This document shows, in pieces, positions 1 to 5,970 of a DNA stretch of 7,055 nucleotides. Positions within the stretch are counted from its first letter, which is position 1. Each line of letters starts with the position of its first letter. Under the pieces are notes generated by a model. The model was not told the origin of the DNA. It saw only the letters and a list, made by a program, of their open reading frames with translations, and searched no databases. Source of the stretch: Sulfurovum sp. (lineage in GTDB: Bacteria > Campylobacterota > Campylobacteria > Campylobacterales > Sulfurovaceae); contig WFYB01000073.1 in assembly GCA_015490315.1 (NCBI GenBank), positions 1 to 7,055 of the forward strand, in the 5' to 3' direction. The position numbers and the translations under genes were made by a program.

Positions 1-233
1 CGGTAACCGTAGGACTCAAAGAGGGCGCAAGCCCCGCGACGGTATGCTATTGTTTTGAGTGGACCAAAGAGAAGATCAAGGCAGAGATCGAAGCGACAGG
101 CAAGACCACAGCACTTGAAGACATCAAAGCCAAGATGGAAAACCCCGGCTGCAGCTGTGAGATCCTCAACCCGAGTGGGCAGTGTTGTTTGGGGGATGTG
201 GGGAAGGTGGTTAGGGGGCTTGCGCTTGATTAA
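1..233 (+). CDS. CopZ-like [2Fe-2S]/metal-binding protein, C-terminal end (5' partial)
   Basis: The last 76 codons of a gene that enters from the left edge are visible, starting at base 3 and ending at TAA 231-233. The peptide has three cysteine clusters: VCYCFEW (visible residues 14-20), GCSCEI (49-54) and GQCCLGDV (59-66). Between them lies the segment TGKTTALEDIKAKMENPG. This spacing resembles the N-terminal domain of Archaeoglobus fulgidus CopZ and its bacterial relatives, which bind a [2Fe-2S] cluster and zinc and act with copper transport; the cluster and copper role are family knowledge, not visible here. There is no heavy-metal-associated domain after the cysteines, so this is a short CopZ-type or BFD-like protein. 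Base composition is clearly richer in GC than the DNA that follows. The 55-240 open frame over it is a shadow. Family assignment is fairly secure; the metal role is inferred. Confidence 0.75.
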   Translation, partial: VTVGLKEGASPATVCYCFEWTKEKIKAEIEATGKTTALEDIKAKMENPGCSCEILNPSGQCCLGDVGKVVRGLALD

Positions 234-254
234 ATTTTAGGAGTAAGGGTTCTT

Positions 255-476
255 ATGAAAGATGGTTATAAATGTAAGCTTTTTGGTGCAACCCCTCAAG
301 ATGGAGCAAAATTACATGTAGATAATATTGTTCCCTTGGGCAAAAGGATGGGAAAGCATTTTAAAAACTTGCAAATTTTTTGTGATAAATGTAATATTGG
401 AAAAAGTGATATTGAACTTGACAATATGTCCTTCTCTACTTTTGTTTGTTCCCGCACTGTGAGTGAGAATACATAA
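255..476 (+). pseudogene. Decayed HNH endonuclease domain remnant
   Basis: This 73-codon frame matches the HNH nuclease pattern of a zinc CxxC, a VDHIVP core, NLQ, a second CxxC and a GKSD tail. Here the first CxxC reads C7-K-L-F10, with Phe where Cys is expected. The core reads L-H21-V-D23-N24-I-V-P, with Asn24 replacing the catalytic His. The second pair, C43 and C46, is intact and is followed by NIGKSD (47-52). Either change can be made by a single base, TGT to TTT and CAT to AAT. The N-terminal part found in full-length HNH proteins is missing, and the last residues (about 61-73) are encoded by repeat unit A. An AGGAG lies at 239-243, 11 bases before the ATG. It is in frame with the upstream gene's stop, and its AT-rich composition differs from that gene. 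It is most likely a dead fragment; a repurposed zinc-binding peptide is possible but unsupported. Confidence 0.65.
446..475 (+). repeat. Repeat unit A, left copy (imperfect palindrome)
   Basis: This 30-base unit matches 2272-2301 at 26 of 30 positions, sharing TTGTTCCC at the start, TGTG in the middle and GAATACATA at the end. Its palindrome is degenerate compared with the right copy. It forms the 3' end of the HNH remnant's open frame. Confidence 0.6.
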
Positions 477-481
477 CTTAA

Positions 482-515
482 CTCGTTCCCATGCAGAGCA
501 TGGTAGCGAGAGGAA
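482..515 (+). repeat. Repeat unit B, left copy (symmetrical hairpin)
   Basis: Bases 482-510 form a symmetrical hairpin: CTCG pairs with CGAG, then a 3x3 internal loop (TTC/TAG), then CCATGC pairs with GCATGG around the loop AGA. The segment 487-515 matches 2357-2385 at 24 of 29 positions. The form is that of a REP-like intergenic palindrome. No transposase is seen in the window. Confidence 0.6.
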
Positions 516-525
516 GTATAACTTC

Positions 526-537
526 GAGATGCATCTC
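526..537. repeat. 12-bp perfect palindrome
   Basis: GAGATGCATCTC is a perfect palindrome about 40 bases upstream of the candidate -10 of the ATPase gene. It could be an operator or part of the repeat's tail. No function can be assigned from the sequence alone. Confidence 0.4.
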
Positions 538-554
538 AAAGAATGTTAGTTTAG

Positions 555-584
555 TTGGAGAAATCAAACGAAACTATGTATAAT
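555..584 (+). promoter_or_regulatory. Candidate sigma-70 promoter of the ATPase gene
   Basis: A perfect TATAAT lies at 579-584. The best -35 is TTGGAG at 555-560, with 18-bp spacing and only the TTG matching consensus. The predicted start of transcription, near 590, gives a leader of about 70 bases before the ATG at 659. The gene therefore appears to carry its own promoter. Confidence 0.45.
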
Positions 585-658
585 ATACTTAAACAAAATA
601 TTTTAAAGAAAGGGCTCTGCTGGTTTAGAGTCTAATTAAACTAAGGGAGGGGAATATT

Positions 659-2214
659 ATGCGTGTTGCAAACTGGCAAGAAGAAATTCATGTTGACTTA
701 ACTGACAAAACACTTTTTGGAAATGATGCAGCAGAACTGGAACAAGAGGATGTATTTCTTTCTTATGTAATTGAACCACAAATTACAAAAGAATTTCTTG
801 ATTCTGACAACCAAATTCAAATTGTACGCGCATATAAAGGAGAAGGAAAGTCTGCCTTGTTGAGATTAGTTTCTTACAAATTGGATCAGAAACCTGACAA
901 TATTGTGCTTTATGTCAGTGCTGTTAGTTTTTCACCAAATGTTGATATTGATGATTCTGATGTATGGACTAGAAAATGGAAAGAGAAAATTTTAGGTCAT
1001 TTAATAGGTCAAATTGGTAAAAAAATTGGATTTGCTTTTTCTGATGATGCTATATCAATTGTAGAAGAAGCTGAAGAACATGGTTTCAGAAGTAAATCTT
1101 TTGTTTCCAGTATTACGGACAGATTGACTAGTGAACAAATGCCTATAGAAAAAAAAGAGTTAAATCAAAAAATAAAGAAGAATTATTAAAAAGATGGCTT
1201 AATAAAGGTGCTGACGTATGGATTATTATAGATGATATTGATCAAAATTTTACAAATACGACACTATCAAAAATAAAGGTTGCCTCATTTTATAATGCTT
1301 GCAAACAAATAAGCTCCGTTATACCTGAAATACATTTTAGGCTTTCAGTTAGACCTAATGTTTGGAAAATCATTAAAAGAGAGTTTGAATCTTTATCTCA
1401 TATAGAACAATATATCCTTGATTTGAATTGGAACACAGAAAATTTGAAAAAAATTTTAGGAAAAAGGATAGAGGCATATTTAAAAAGAACAGAACAAGGT
1501 AAAAAAGCAGAAGAGGTATTGTCAATTAATGACTCACGAAAATATGAACAGTTAATTTCTCTTATATATCAAGATCCAATGCCTTGGGGAAGAATGTACC
1601 AAAAAGATATAATGAAACCTGTAATAACAGTACTTGGAACACTATCAATGGGAAGACCAAGGTGGTTAGTGGAATTATCTAAGTCTTCTTCCTTTCAAGC
1701 ACAAAAGCAAAATCATGAAAAGATTTTATTTGATGATATTTCTTCAATTTTAGAGGAATTTGGAAGAAAACGTATTGATGATTCTATTGCAGAGTTTAGA
1801 TCTCAATGTAAAGATATAGAAGAGTTGTTTGCAGCTTTTTCTAGAGAGAGCGAAAGGTTTAATACTGCTGATTTATTAAAGTTAATTGATAATAAAATAC
1901 TCAGCCACTTAACTATTAAAATAGAAGGCGTATTGGGAGAGGCACGCAATAAGGATATTGCTCACTTTTTATACCAAATAGGTTTTATAACCGCACGAAG
2001 AGATAACCCCGATGGAACATACACACATATAACATTTGATCAAGAGCCATCACTTCTAAAGTCTAAAGTTGATTTAGATCAAGGTGTTTCATGGGAAATA
2101 CATCCTGTTTTTAGGCAAGTACTACAATTAAAAAATGTAGATACAAAACAACAAGCTCAGAAGAAAAAACAATTTAAAGGTTCAATTACTATTATACCAA
2201 AAAATAAAAAGTAA
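659..2214 (+). pseudogene. P-loop ATPase with a frame break between Walker A and Walker B
   Basis: The start ATG at 659 has a strong ribosome site, GGGAGGGG at 645-652. The first frame runs to TAA 1187-1189 and carries Walker A as AYKGEGKS (residues 58-65). The second frame is open from 1135 to TAA 2212-2214 and carries a Walker B, WIIIDDID, with Asp192-Asp193 of the joined protein, then RLSVRPNVW with Arg232, and a C-terminal region with GRPRWLVEL and SWEIHPVF (about 478-485). Joining the frames at the A8 run 1149-1156 (a -1 shift) gives one protein of about 518 residues. The second half has no good start of its own. The layout resembles stand-alone ATPases annotated as Sll1717-family P-loop ATPases, some of which lie in defence-rich regions; that match is from memory and tentative. 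Low GC and the flanking repeat doublets suggest horizontal transfer. It may be a pseudogene, a sequencing error in the A-run, or a slippage-dependent gene. Confidence 0.7.
1149..1156 (+). other. A8 homopolymer at the frame break of the ATPase gene
   Basis: The first frame reads ATA GAA AAA AAA GAG here. A -1 shift, or one extra A (A9), gives GAA AAA AAA AGA GTT and continues to 2214. The second frame has stops at 1129-1134, so the join must fall between 1135 and 1189. The only other A-run there is six bases (1167-1172), which makes the A8 tract the best site. No upstream Shine-Dalgarno-like stimulator or GC-rich downstream stem is seen. Confidence 0.65.
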
Positions 2215-2271
2215 GCGAGAATGTAGAGACCGTTCAGAACTTTGTGTCACCCGATAGTTGAGTAAATTAAC

Positions 2272-2301
2272 TTGTTCCCACGCTGTGCGTGGGAATACAT
2301 A
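2272..2301 (+). repeat. Repeat unit A, right copy (perfect hairpin)
   Basis: Bases 2275-2295 are a perfect hairpin: TTCCCACGC pairs with GCGTGGGAA around the loop TGT. The unit matches 446-475 at 26 of 30 positions. It lies about 60 bases after the ATPase stop. There is no following T-tract, so it is not a standard terminator, although it could protect the 3' end of the mRNA. Confidence 0.65.
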
Positions 2302-2356
2302 TATAAAACCCTGCATACAAAAAACTTACCACACTATACAAAACCCCCATATACAC

Positions 2357-2385
2357 TCCCACGCAGAGCATACAAGTGAGAGGAA
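2357..2385 (+). repeat. Repeat unit B, right copy
   Basis: This 29-base segment matches 487-515 at 24 positions, sharing TCCCA, GCAGAGCAT and GAGAGGAA. Its hairpin is less regular; CACT at 2354-2357 can pair with AGTG at 2375-2378. It lies between the convergent ATPase and SMR genes, 13 bases beyond the SMR stop codon. The rest of 2302-2398 is AT-rich with no other feature seen. Confidence 0.6.
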
Positions 2386-2398
2386 TAAAGTTATGTAT

Positions 2399-2719
2399 CT
2401 AATGACTCATACTAAGCTGCAACCCGATCACACCGAGAATGATAAACGCTATAGAAGCAATCTTCATCGGTGTGAGTGACTCGCCAAATATCATGATACC
2501 AATAACTGCGATGAGGGCGGTGCCCAAACCTGACCAGATGGCGTAGGCGATGCTGACATCTATCTTTTTGAGGGTGAGGGTGAGCATGACCAGAGAGAGG
2601 ATGTAGAAGATCGCCATCGCGATGGAGGGCGTGGTCTTGGTGAAGCCCTCGGAGAGCTTCATCGCCGTGGTGCCAAGCACCTCGAAGAGAATGGCAAGGA
2701 GCAGGTAGAGCCAGTGCAT
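2399..2719 (-). CDS. Small multidrug resistance (SMR) family efflux protein
   Basis: This 106-residue inner-membrane protein has four hydrophobic helices, the normal SMR size (EmrE has 110). Glu13 in AILFEVLGTTAMK matches the proton- and drug-binding Glu14 of EmrE. Tyr59 and Trp62 in AYAIWSGLGT match EmrE Tyr60 and Trp63. Family knowledge gives a dual-topology dimer that exchanges protons for cationic drugs or guanidinium-type compounds. The motif after Trp62 (SGLGTALIAV) looks nearer to the Qac/EmrE branch than to the Gdx/SugE guanidinium exporters, but subtype is not secure. The ATG at 2719 follows the lipoprotein stop by one base and has only a weak ribosome site, which suggests translational coupling. 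Its 3' end faces the ATPase gene across repeat unit B. It is intact by sequence. Confidence 0.9.
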   Translation of the reverse strand: MHWLYLLLAILFEVLGTTAMKLSEGFTKTTPSIAMAIFYILSLVMLTLTLKKIDVSIAYAIWSGLGTALIAVIGIMIFGESLTPMKIASIAFIILGVIGLQLSMSH

Positions 2720-2720
2720 C

Positions 2721-2912
2721 TTAGAGCCTGATCGCAGTACCCACGCCGACGTTGCCGTGGACTCTGCCGTCGCTGCCTACGCTCACAGTCGATCCGACGA
2801 CACCGTGTTTGCCTATAGGGGCAGCCGTCCCGACCCCGACACTGCTATAGCAGCCGCCAAGCAGCATAGCTGCTCCAAGCCAGAACAGCATTCTTTTAAT
2901 ATAAAATAGCAT
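2721..2912 (-). CDS. Small glycine-rich lipoprotein
   Basis: This 63-residue protein has an N-terminal KR, a hydrophobic stretch and a lipobox, LLGGC, with Cys21 as the expected lipidation site after signal peptidase II cleavage. The mature part is about 43 residues, rich in Gly and Val, with the recurring element VGVGTA near both ends (SVGVGTAAP and NVGVGTAIRL). Similar short Gly/Val lipoproteins are common in proteobacteria, but no function is known to me for this one. The first ATG is preferred because AAAGGTG (2918-2924, read on the minus strand) lies five bases before it and because it places Lys6-Arg7 ahead of the hydrophobic core. A possible -10, TAATAT, lies at 2938-2943 without a convincing -35. 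It ends one base before the SMR start, so the two are probably co-transcribed. Confidence 0.75.
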   Translation of the reverse strand: MLFYIKRMLFWLGAAMLLGGCYSSVGVGTAAPIGKHGVVGSTVSVGSDGRVHGNVGVGTAIRL

Positions 2913-2971
2913 AATAACACCTTTTGTTCGAAGTTCTATATTAAAATCTTCTGAATAGTCCTGAGAATCAA

Positions 2972-3056
2972 GGTTTCACTCGATGGCGACGAAGGAGCAC
3001 CTAACCCATGTAATGGGCGATTGCGTTTGCGACTGACAGAGCTATCGAGTGAAACC
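2972..3056. repeat. 85-bp element with 13-bp perfect terminal inverted repeats
   Basis: GGTTTCACTCGAT at 2972-2984 is the exact reverse complement of 3044-3056. The 59-base interior holds a smaller hairpin, CCCAT-GTA-ATGGG (3006-3018). On the minus strand it starts 9 bases after the propeller gene's stop and lies ahead of the lipoprotein gene. It has no T-tract like an intrinsic terminator. It could be a miniature mobile repeat, an mRNA 3'-end structure or part of a small RNA. It is GC-balanced, unlike the AT-rich spacer next to it (2913-2950). Confidence 0.6.
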
Positions 3057-3065
3057 AATGGTATT

Positions 3066-4256
3066 TCAGAGATCTTTATCTGCTATTTTACCATCTTTAT
3101 CTGTTTTGATCACATAGACATCATAGTAGCGGTAGCGTGGTGCCTGAGTGTCGCCTACGATGATGTATCCGTCTTTGGTCTTGGCGATGTCATAGCCGAT
3201 ATCCTCATCCTCTTTGCCGTAGGTGCGCTGCCAAAGCAGTTTGCCGTTCTTTTTGGAGATCTTGAAGAGATAGACATCCATCTCGTAGCCCGGTTTGCCT
3301 GTACTTGCCGTGCCGCCTACGATCACATATCCATCATCATCCTCGATGATCGCATTGCCCACTTCATCACGACTGCCGCCGTAGGTACGATGCCAAAGCC
3401 TCTTGCCTTGTTTGTCCACTTTGACGACATAGACATCATCATCAGTCAGATCGAAGCTGTCAGTCGTCCCCACCATCACATAGCCGTCATCGGTAGCGAT
3501 GATATCATTGGCGACATCATCATCCTCACCGCCATAGACTTGATGCCAGAGACGGTTGCCTGATTTGTCTGTTTTGATGAGATACATATCTTTATCCCCG
3601 TGTCCCCATGACTCAGTCGATCCTACGATCACATAGCCGCCGTCATCCTTGATGATCGCTTCGGCACGATCCTCTTTGCTGCCGCCGTAATAGCGTGAGC
3701 CTATCCTGTGTCCCTTCTGGTCGGTACCCACGACGAAGATATCTACTGCCTTTTTGAAGAACTTGGGGCGATCCTGTGTCGAGGCGATGATGTAGCCGCC
3801 ACCATAGGACTGCACGAGATCTTTGCCTGTATAGAGGCTGTTGCTGCGCTGCCAGTAGCCGTGGTGCCAGAGGAACTTTCCCTCAGGAGAGATCTTGGCA
3901 AGATAGATACTCTGACGGTTGTTGCCCAGCCGTTCGGTGTAGCCGGTGACGAGGATATTGTTGTGGTCATCGACGGTCATGCCGTAGAGTTTCTCATCCT
4001 CTTTGGTACCAAAATGCATCGACCAGCGCTTTTTGCCAGTGGGATCAAGCTTGATGAGGTATCCCTCTTCGCCACGATGCTTGGTAAAGCTGTCACTGTA
4101 GCCGGCGATCAGGTAGCCGTCATCCACGACACTGACTGCTCTGGCATGGTCATGCTCTTTGCCGCCGATCTGGCTCTCGAAGGTTACGGCATCGCTCTGC
4201 AGTGTGCTCAATACAAAGAGTGTCAGCAGGGTAGGGATGTTTCGGAGTGCTTTCAT
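3066..4256 (-). CDS. Secreted seven-repeat beta-propeller protein
   Basis: The 396-residue product starts with a signal peptide (about residues 1-23, hydrophobic core LLTLFVLSTL, likely cut after SDA). The rest is seven tandem repeats of about 51-56 residues at roughly 25-80, 81-131, 133-188, 189-239, 240-290, 291-343 and 344-396. The repeat pattern is YGG, acidic residues, DGGYVIVGST, a variable loop, D-Y-IK-D, G and LW. Seven such units fit a single seven-bladed beta-propeller filling the whole mature protein. Repeats 4 to 6 are the most alike, while repeat 3 is the most divergent and the last lacks its final LW. Propellers of this kind bind proteins or ligands, or act as structural modules; no catalytic motif is visible. 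AAGGAGGAG at 4261-4269 is a strong ribosome site. Location would be the periplasm or beyond. It lies after znuB on the same strand but seems to have its own promoter. Confidence 0.8.
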   Translation of the reverse strand: MKALRNIPTLLTLFVLSTLQSDAVTFESQIGGKEHDHARAVSVVDDGYLIAGYSDSFTKHRGEEGYLIKLDPTGKKRWSMHFGTKEDEKLYGMTVDDHNNILVTGYTERLGNNRQSIYLAKISPEGKFLWHHGYWQRSNSLYTGKDLVQSYGGGYIIASTQDRPKFFKKAVDIFVVGTDQKGHRIGSRYYGGSKEDRAEAIIKDDGGYVIVGSTESWGHGDKDMYLIKTDKSGNRLWHQVYGGEDDDVANDIIATDDGYVMVGTTDSFDLTDDDVYVVKVDKQGKRLWHRTYGGSRDEVGNAIIEDDDGYVIVGGTASTGKPGYEMDVYLFKISKKNGKLLWQRTYGKEDEDIGYDIAKTKDGYIIVGDTQAPRYRYYDVYVIKTDKDGKIADKDL

Positions 4257-4266
4257 GATCTCCTCC

Positions 4267-4323
4267 TTTTCATAAGTTATATAGAAGATAATAAATATAT
4301 AGTATCGTAATAACTTATGAAAA
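4267..4323. promoter_or_regulatory. 14-bp perfect inverted repeat ahead of the propeller gene (candidate operator pair)
   Basis: TTTTCATAAGTTAT at 4267-4280 is the exact reverse complement of 4310-4323, with a 29-base spacer. Each arm also contains its own small palindrome, ATAA-N-TTAT. One arm lies between the proposed -35 and -10 of the propeller gene and the other touches its ribosome site. That fits either two repressor sites or an RNA stem that masks the ribosome site. Confidence 0.5.
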
Positions 4324-4327
4324 TCAA
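4299..4327 (-). promoter_or_regulatory. Candidate promoter of the propeller gene
   Basis: On the minus strand TTGATT (4322-4327) and TACTAT (4299-4304) are 17 bases apart, each matching consensus at four of six positions. Transcription would start near 4292, giving a leader of about 36 bases before the ATG at 4256. The inverted-repeat arm 4310-4323 covers the spacer. Confidence 0.4.
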
Positions 4328-4339
4328 TAAAAGAGCGCT

Positions 4340-5143
4340 TTATGACTTTAATCTATTGGCAAGAAGAAAAAGCCCGAGTCCGGCAGCCGAGACGAGGATG
4401 ATCGAGGCACCGGAAGTCAGATCAAAGGTGTAGGAGAACCAGAGTCCTGTGAGTGTAAAGAGCGTGGCGATGGCACCGGAGAGAAACATCATCCCAAAGA
4501 GGGAGTTGGAGAGTTTCTCTGCGATGTAGACGGGGATGGTCAGCATCGCGATGACGAGGATCAATCCGACGACTTTGATGGCGATGACCACCGTCAGTGC
4601 CGAGAGGATCAGGATAAGGGTATAGAAAAAGCGCGTATTGATACCGCGCAGCTGCGCATACTCACTGTCATAGCTAACCGCGAGTATCTGACGGTACCAG
4701 AAGACCACGACAAAGAGGATGATCGCCAGCAATCCTCCCATGAAGTAGAGATCCTGTGTTGTGACTGCCAGTATCGAGCCAAAAAGGTAGCTCATCAGAT
4801 CGACATTATATCCGGGAGTTAGGTCGACGAAGATCACACCGATCGCCATACCCACTGCCCAGATCAATCCGATGAAGGTGTCTATCCTGTGGCGGTTGCG
4901 GTGTGTCAGTAGTGCGATGAGCAGTGCTGCACCCACAGCAAAGAGCGAAGCCCCTAAAAAGATCGGCAGCCCCAAAAAGACCGCAAGCCCGATCCCCCCA
5001 TAAGAGGTATGTGCGATACCCCCGGCGAGAAAGACCATACGGTTGACGACGATGAGCGAGCCGATGATCCCCGCTGCGAGAGAGACGAGAATGCCTGCGA
5101 TGATGGCATGCTGCATGAAGGAGAACTGCAAGGCTTCTATCAT
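4340..5143 (-). CDS. znuB: Zinc ABC transporter permease ZnuB
   Basis: This is an integral inner-membrane permease of 267 residues with about eight hydrophobic segments from residue 10 to the C-terminus, the usual size for ZnuB/MntB-type permeases. Family landmarks include the N-terminal MIEALQFSFMQHAIIAG, the motif HTSYGGIGLA (about 45-54), TPGYNVDLMSYLFGSIL in the middle, and DSEYAQLRGI in the loop likely to contact the ATPase. As a dimer it forms the path for Zn2+ delivered by ZnuA. The ATG at 5143 is chosen over the GTG at 5158 because GGAGGG at 5151-5156 is a proper ribosome site for it and would be consumed by the GTG start. It overlaps the znuC stop as ATGA (4 bp), which implies coupled translation. 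Neighbouring ZnuA, with its His-rich loop, supports zinc rather than manganese. Confidence 0.92.
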   Translation of the reverse strand: MIEALQFSFMQHAIIAGILVSLAAGIIGSLIVVNRMVFLAGGIAHTSYGGIGLAVFLGLPIFLGASLFAVGAALLIALLTHRNRHRIDTFIGLIWAVGMAIGVIFVDLTPGYNVDLMSYLFGSILAVTTQDLYFMGGLLAIILFVVVFWYRQILAVSYDSEYAQLRGINTRFFYTLILILSALTVVIAIKVVGLILVIAMLTIPVYIAEKLSNSLFGMMFLSGAIATLFTLTGLWFSYTFDLTSGASIILVSAAGLGLFLLANRLKS

Positions 5144-5970
5144 CTGTTTTCCCTCCACTCTTTTGTATTTTTTGATTTGATATCGGGGGTAAGCTGATCA
5201 TCCTTTTGGGATGTACAGGTATCACAACTTTCGTTACCAAGCATCTGAAGCAGTTCGATCTCACAGAGGTGCTCCGTGTCGGAGTGGGTGTGAAATATCT
5301 TGCTTTTGTCTGAGATGTCGTGTACGACCACGCTGTGGTTGACATGGGCGACTTTGTTGGCATACTTGAGGATGATCGAGAGGTCGTGGCTGACCACAAG
5401 GATCGTCATCGTTTGGTTGAGCTGTTCGAGCAGCTCATAGATCTCCTTTTGTCCCTGCGGGTCGATACTTGCCGTAGGCTCATCGAGGATGAGGATGCGA
5501 GGGTGTGCACAAAGTGCCCGGGCGATCATCACGCGCTGACGCTGTCCGCCGGAGAGTGAGCCGATCTTTTCGTTGGCGAACTTCTCCATCCCCACTTGAG
5601 CCAGTACACCCATTGCGCAGGCGATCTCATCTTTGCCGTACCCAAAGAGCGGTTTTCTTTCCCCGACATGTCCCATAAGCACGACTTCTATGACTTTGAT
5701 AGGAAAGTCGGTATTGATATTGGTATTTTGGGGCACATAGCCGATCTTGTCACGGCTCTTTTGGGGTGGTTTGCCCAATACCCTGATCTCTCCTTGTTGG
5801 GGGGTGAGCAGTCCGAGGATCAGCTTGAGCAGTGTCGATTTGCCCCCGCCGTTAGGACCGATGATCGCGAAAAAGTCTCTCTCCTCTACAGTGAGATTGA
5901 TATCTTCGAGTACCAGTTGATCCTCATAGGCAAAAGAGAGGTTCTTTATCTCGATCACGGGTCTTGACAT
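5140..5970 (-). CDS. znuC: Zinc ABC transporter ATP-binding protein ZnuC
   Basis: This 276-residue cytoplasmic ABC ATPase has all the standard motifs: Walker A GPNGGGKST (38-46), Q-loop Gln81 in YVPQ, signature LSGGQ (139-143), Walker B ILILDEPT with Asp163-Glu164, and the switch His195. It powers Zn2+ import through ZnuB. The C-terminus beyond about 220 is longer than a minimal ABC domain and contains likely metal ligands His227, His229, His234, Cys236 and a Cys249-x2-Cys252 pair, then a charged tail. This tail could sense or hold zinc, which is inference. The ATG at 5970 follows the znuA TAG with no gap. The upstream ribosome site is weak, so translation is probably coupled to znuA. Its stop overlaps the znuB start by 4 bp. 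Confidence 0.95.
   Translation of the reverse strand: MSRPVIEIKNLSFAYEDQLVLEDINLTVEERDFFAIIGPNGGGKSTLLKLILGLLTPQQGEIRVLGKPPQKSRDKIGYVPQNTNINTDFPIKVIEVVLMGHVGERKPLFGYGKDEIACAMGVLAQVGMEKFANEKIGSLSGGQRQRVMIARALCAHPRILILDEPTASIDPQGQKEIYELLEQLNQTMTILVVSHDLSIILKYANKVAHVNHSVVVHDISDKSKIFHTHSDTEHLCEIELLQMLGNESCDTCTSQKDDQLTPDIKSKNTKEWRENR

Noticed and set aside
1423..2214. C-terminal ATPase half as a separate gene
   Set aside because: Its first start is a TTG inside the conserved ATPase region with no ribosome site, while the same frame is open and conserved-looking back to 1135, including Walker B.
446..2385. CRISPR array or integron attC sites
   Set aside because: Only two copies of each repeat exist, nearly 2 kb apart, with no regular spacers, no cas genes and no integrase or attC core pairing.
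2258..2479. Plus-strand frame of 73 codons after the ATPase gene
   Set aside because: It is made of repeat units A and B plus the reverse of the SMR 3' end; no ribosome site or conserved pattern.
3021..4310. Long plus-strand open frames opposite the propeller gene (3021-3563, 3708-4310)
   Set aside because: They are mirror frames of a repetitive, codon-biased minus-strand gene with a clear signal peptide and repeats; they show no family features or ribosome sites.
4328..4342. Intrinsic terminator after znuB
   Set aside because: The AGCGCT palindrome at 4334-4339 is only six bases and leaves no loop, so the following CTTTTATT is not enough for a convincing terminator.
5144..5158. GTG start of znuB at 5158
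   Set aside because: The GTG is part of the ribosome-binding region for the ATG at 5143, and the ATG gives the usual ATGA overlap with znuC and the family-typical N-terminus.
4806..5399. Minus-strand 197-codon frame overlapping znuB and znuC
   Set aside because: It crosses the real znuC/znuB junction in another frame and its low-complexity protein matches nothing I recognise.
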